From the NCBI GenBank assembly GCA_947447265.1, contig CANFKC010000025.1, positions 1-64,000 on the forward strand: a stretch of 64,000 nt of DNA, written 5' to 3'. The notes beneath the pieces are model-generated. The model saw only the letters and a list, made by a program, of their open reading frames with translations, was not told the origin of the DNA and searched no databases. The translations under genes were made by a program, and so were the position numbers. The stretch is from Chitinophagaceae bacterium (lineage in GTDB: Bacteria > Bacteroidota > Bacteroidia > Chitinophagales > Chitinophagaceae). Every line of letters starts with the position of its first letter. Within the stretch, counting starts at the first letter, position 1. This document shows, piece after piece, positions 63,972 through 64,000 of the stretch.

Positions 63972-64000
63972 CTTACGACTTATGACTTATGACTTACGAC
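63972..64000. repeat. GTCGTAAG-type heptamer tract at right edge
   Basis: The last 29 bases consist of ACTTACGACTTATGACTTA-type units, the same heptamer family that makes the ends of the cassette at 57396-57969, in the orientation of its right end. The tract continues beyond the window. Confidence 0.55.

Overview
The window comes from a member of the Bacteroidota, most likely a Chitinophagaceae-like lineage. The support is several secreted proteins with a type IX secretion (T9SS) C-terminal sorting domain (YPNP motif), the lineage-typical families DUF4270 and DUF4292, many small lipoproteins with SC or GC lipoboxes, promoters of the TTG-N17-TAnnTTTG type, and few Shine-Dalgarno sites. No rRNA, tRNA or CRISPR array was seen.

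Positions 1 to about 11.59 kb are an AT-rich accessory region that looks like a decaying mobile defence island. It holds the partial gene of a lipoprotein, a 20-bp inverted-repeat element, a three-Cys-motif DUF5131 (phage Gp37/Gp68) gene next to a possible ADP-ribosyltransferase-fold gene, and a type I restriction cluster with hsdS, hsdR and a YgjP-like metallopeptidase. In that cluster a deletion has fused the start of a WYL-type regulator to the last 35 codons of hsdM, so the methyltransferase is missing. Several very small genes follow (a three-repeat protein, two zinc-ribbon proteins), then a small serine recombinase with a large dyad at its start codon. The region ends inside comM (yifB), which is cut just before its Walker A motif. 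The island therefore appears to have inserted into comM, with the other half of the gene outside the window.

From 11.6 to 30.6 kb the content is chromosomal and mostly on the minus strand: a sugar nucleotidyltransferase, pabB coupled to an Asp/Lys-rich protein gene, purA, a NamZ-like DUF1343 protein, a SlyD-like FKBP isomerase, an NHL-repeat T9SS protein, an MmcQ/YjbR protein, an SGNH hydrolase, pdxA, an M17 aminopeptidase, a small lipoprotein, a DUF4292 lipoprotein, a TPR protein, a second sugar nucleotidyltransferase and dut. From 30.7 to 41.0 kb lies a surface-polysaccharide locus: an orphan A-PCP-TE NRPS-like protein, an O-antigen ligase-like membrane protein and two GT4 glycosyltransferases on the minus strand; divergently, the ABC exporter Wzm/Wzt, a double-domain GT2 and a polyprenyl-phosphate sugar transferase, ending in a strong terminator.

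From 41.2 to 64 kb there are metK, glmS, a DUF4270 lipoprotein, a GlgA-like protein, panC, two divergent NHL-repeat T9SS proteins, an esterase, a KirBac-type K+ channel, another T9SS protein, rmlA and rmlB separated by a 574-bp cassette (a four-helix-bundle gene between 38-bp terminal inverted repeats), an Hsp20, a candidate small RNA, a lipoprotein and a LuxE-like protein in tight divergence, an MBL-fold hydrolase and rodA. GlmS, the three nucleotidyltransferases, RmlA/RmlB, the glycosyltransferases, Wzm/Wzt and the ligase together form a plausible route from sugar phosphates to an exported cell-surface glycan.
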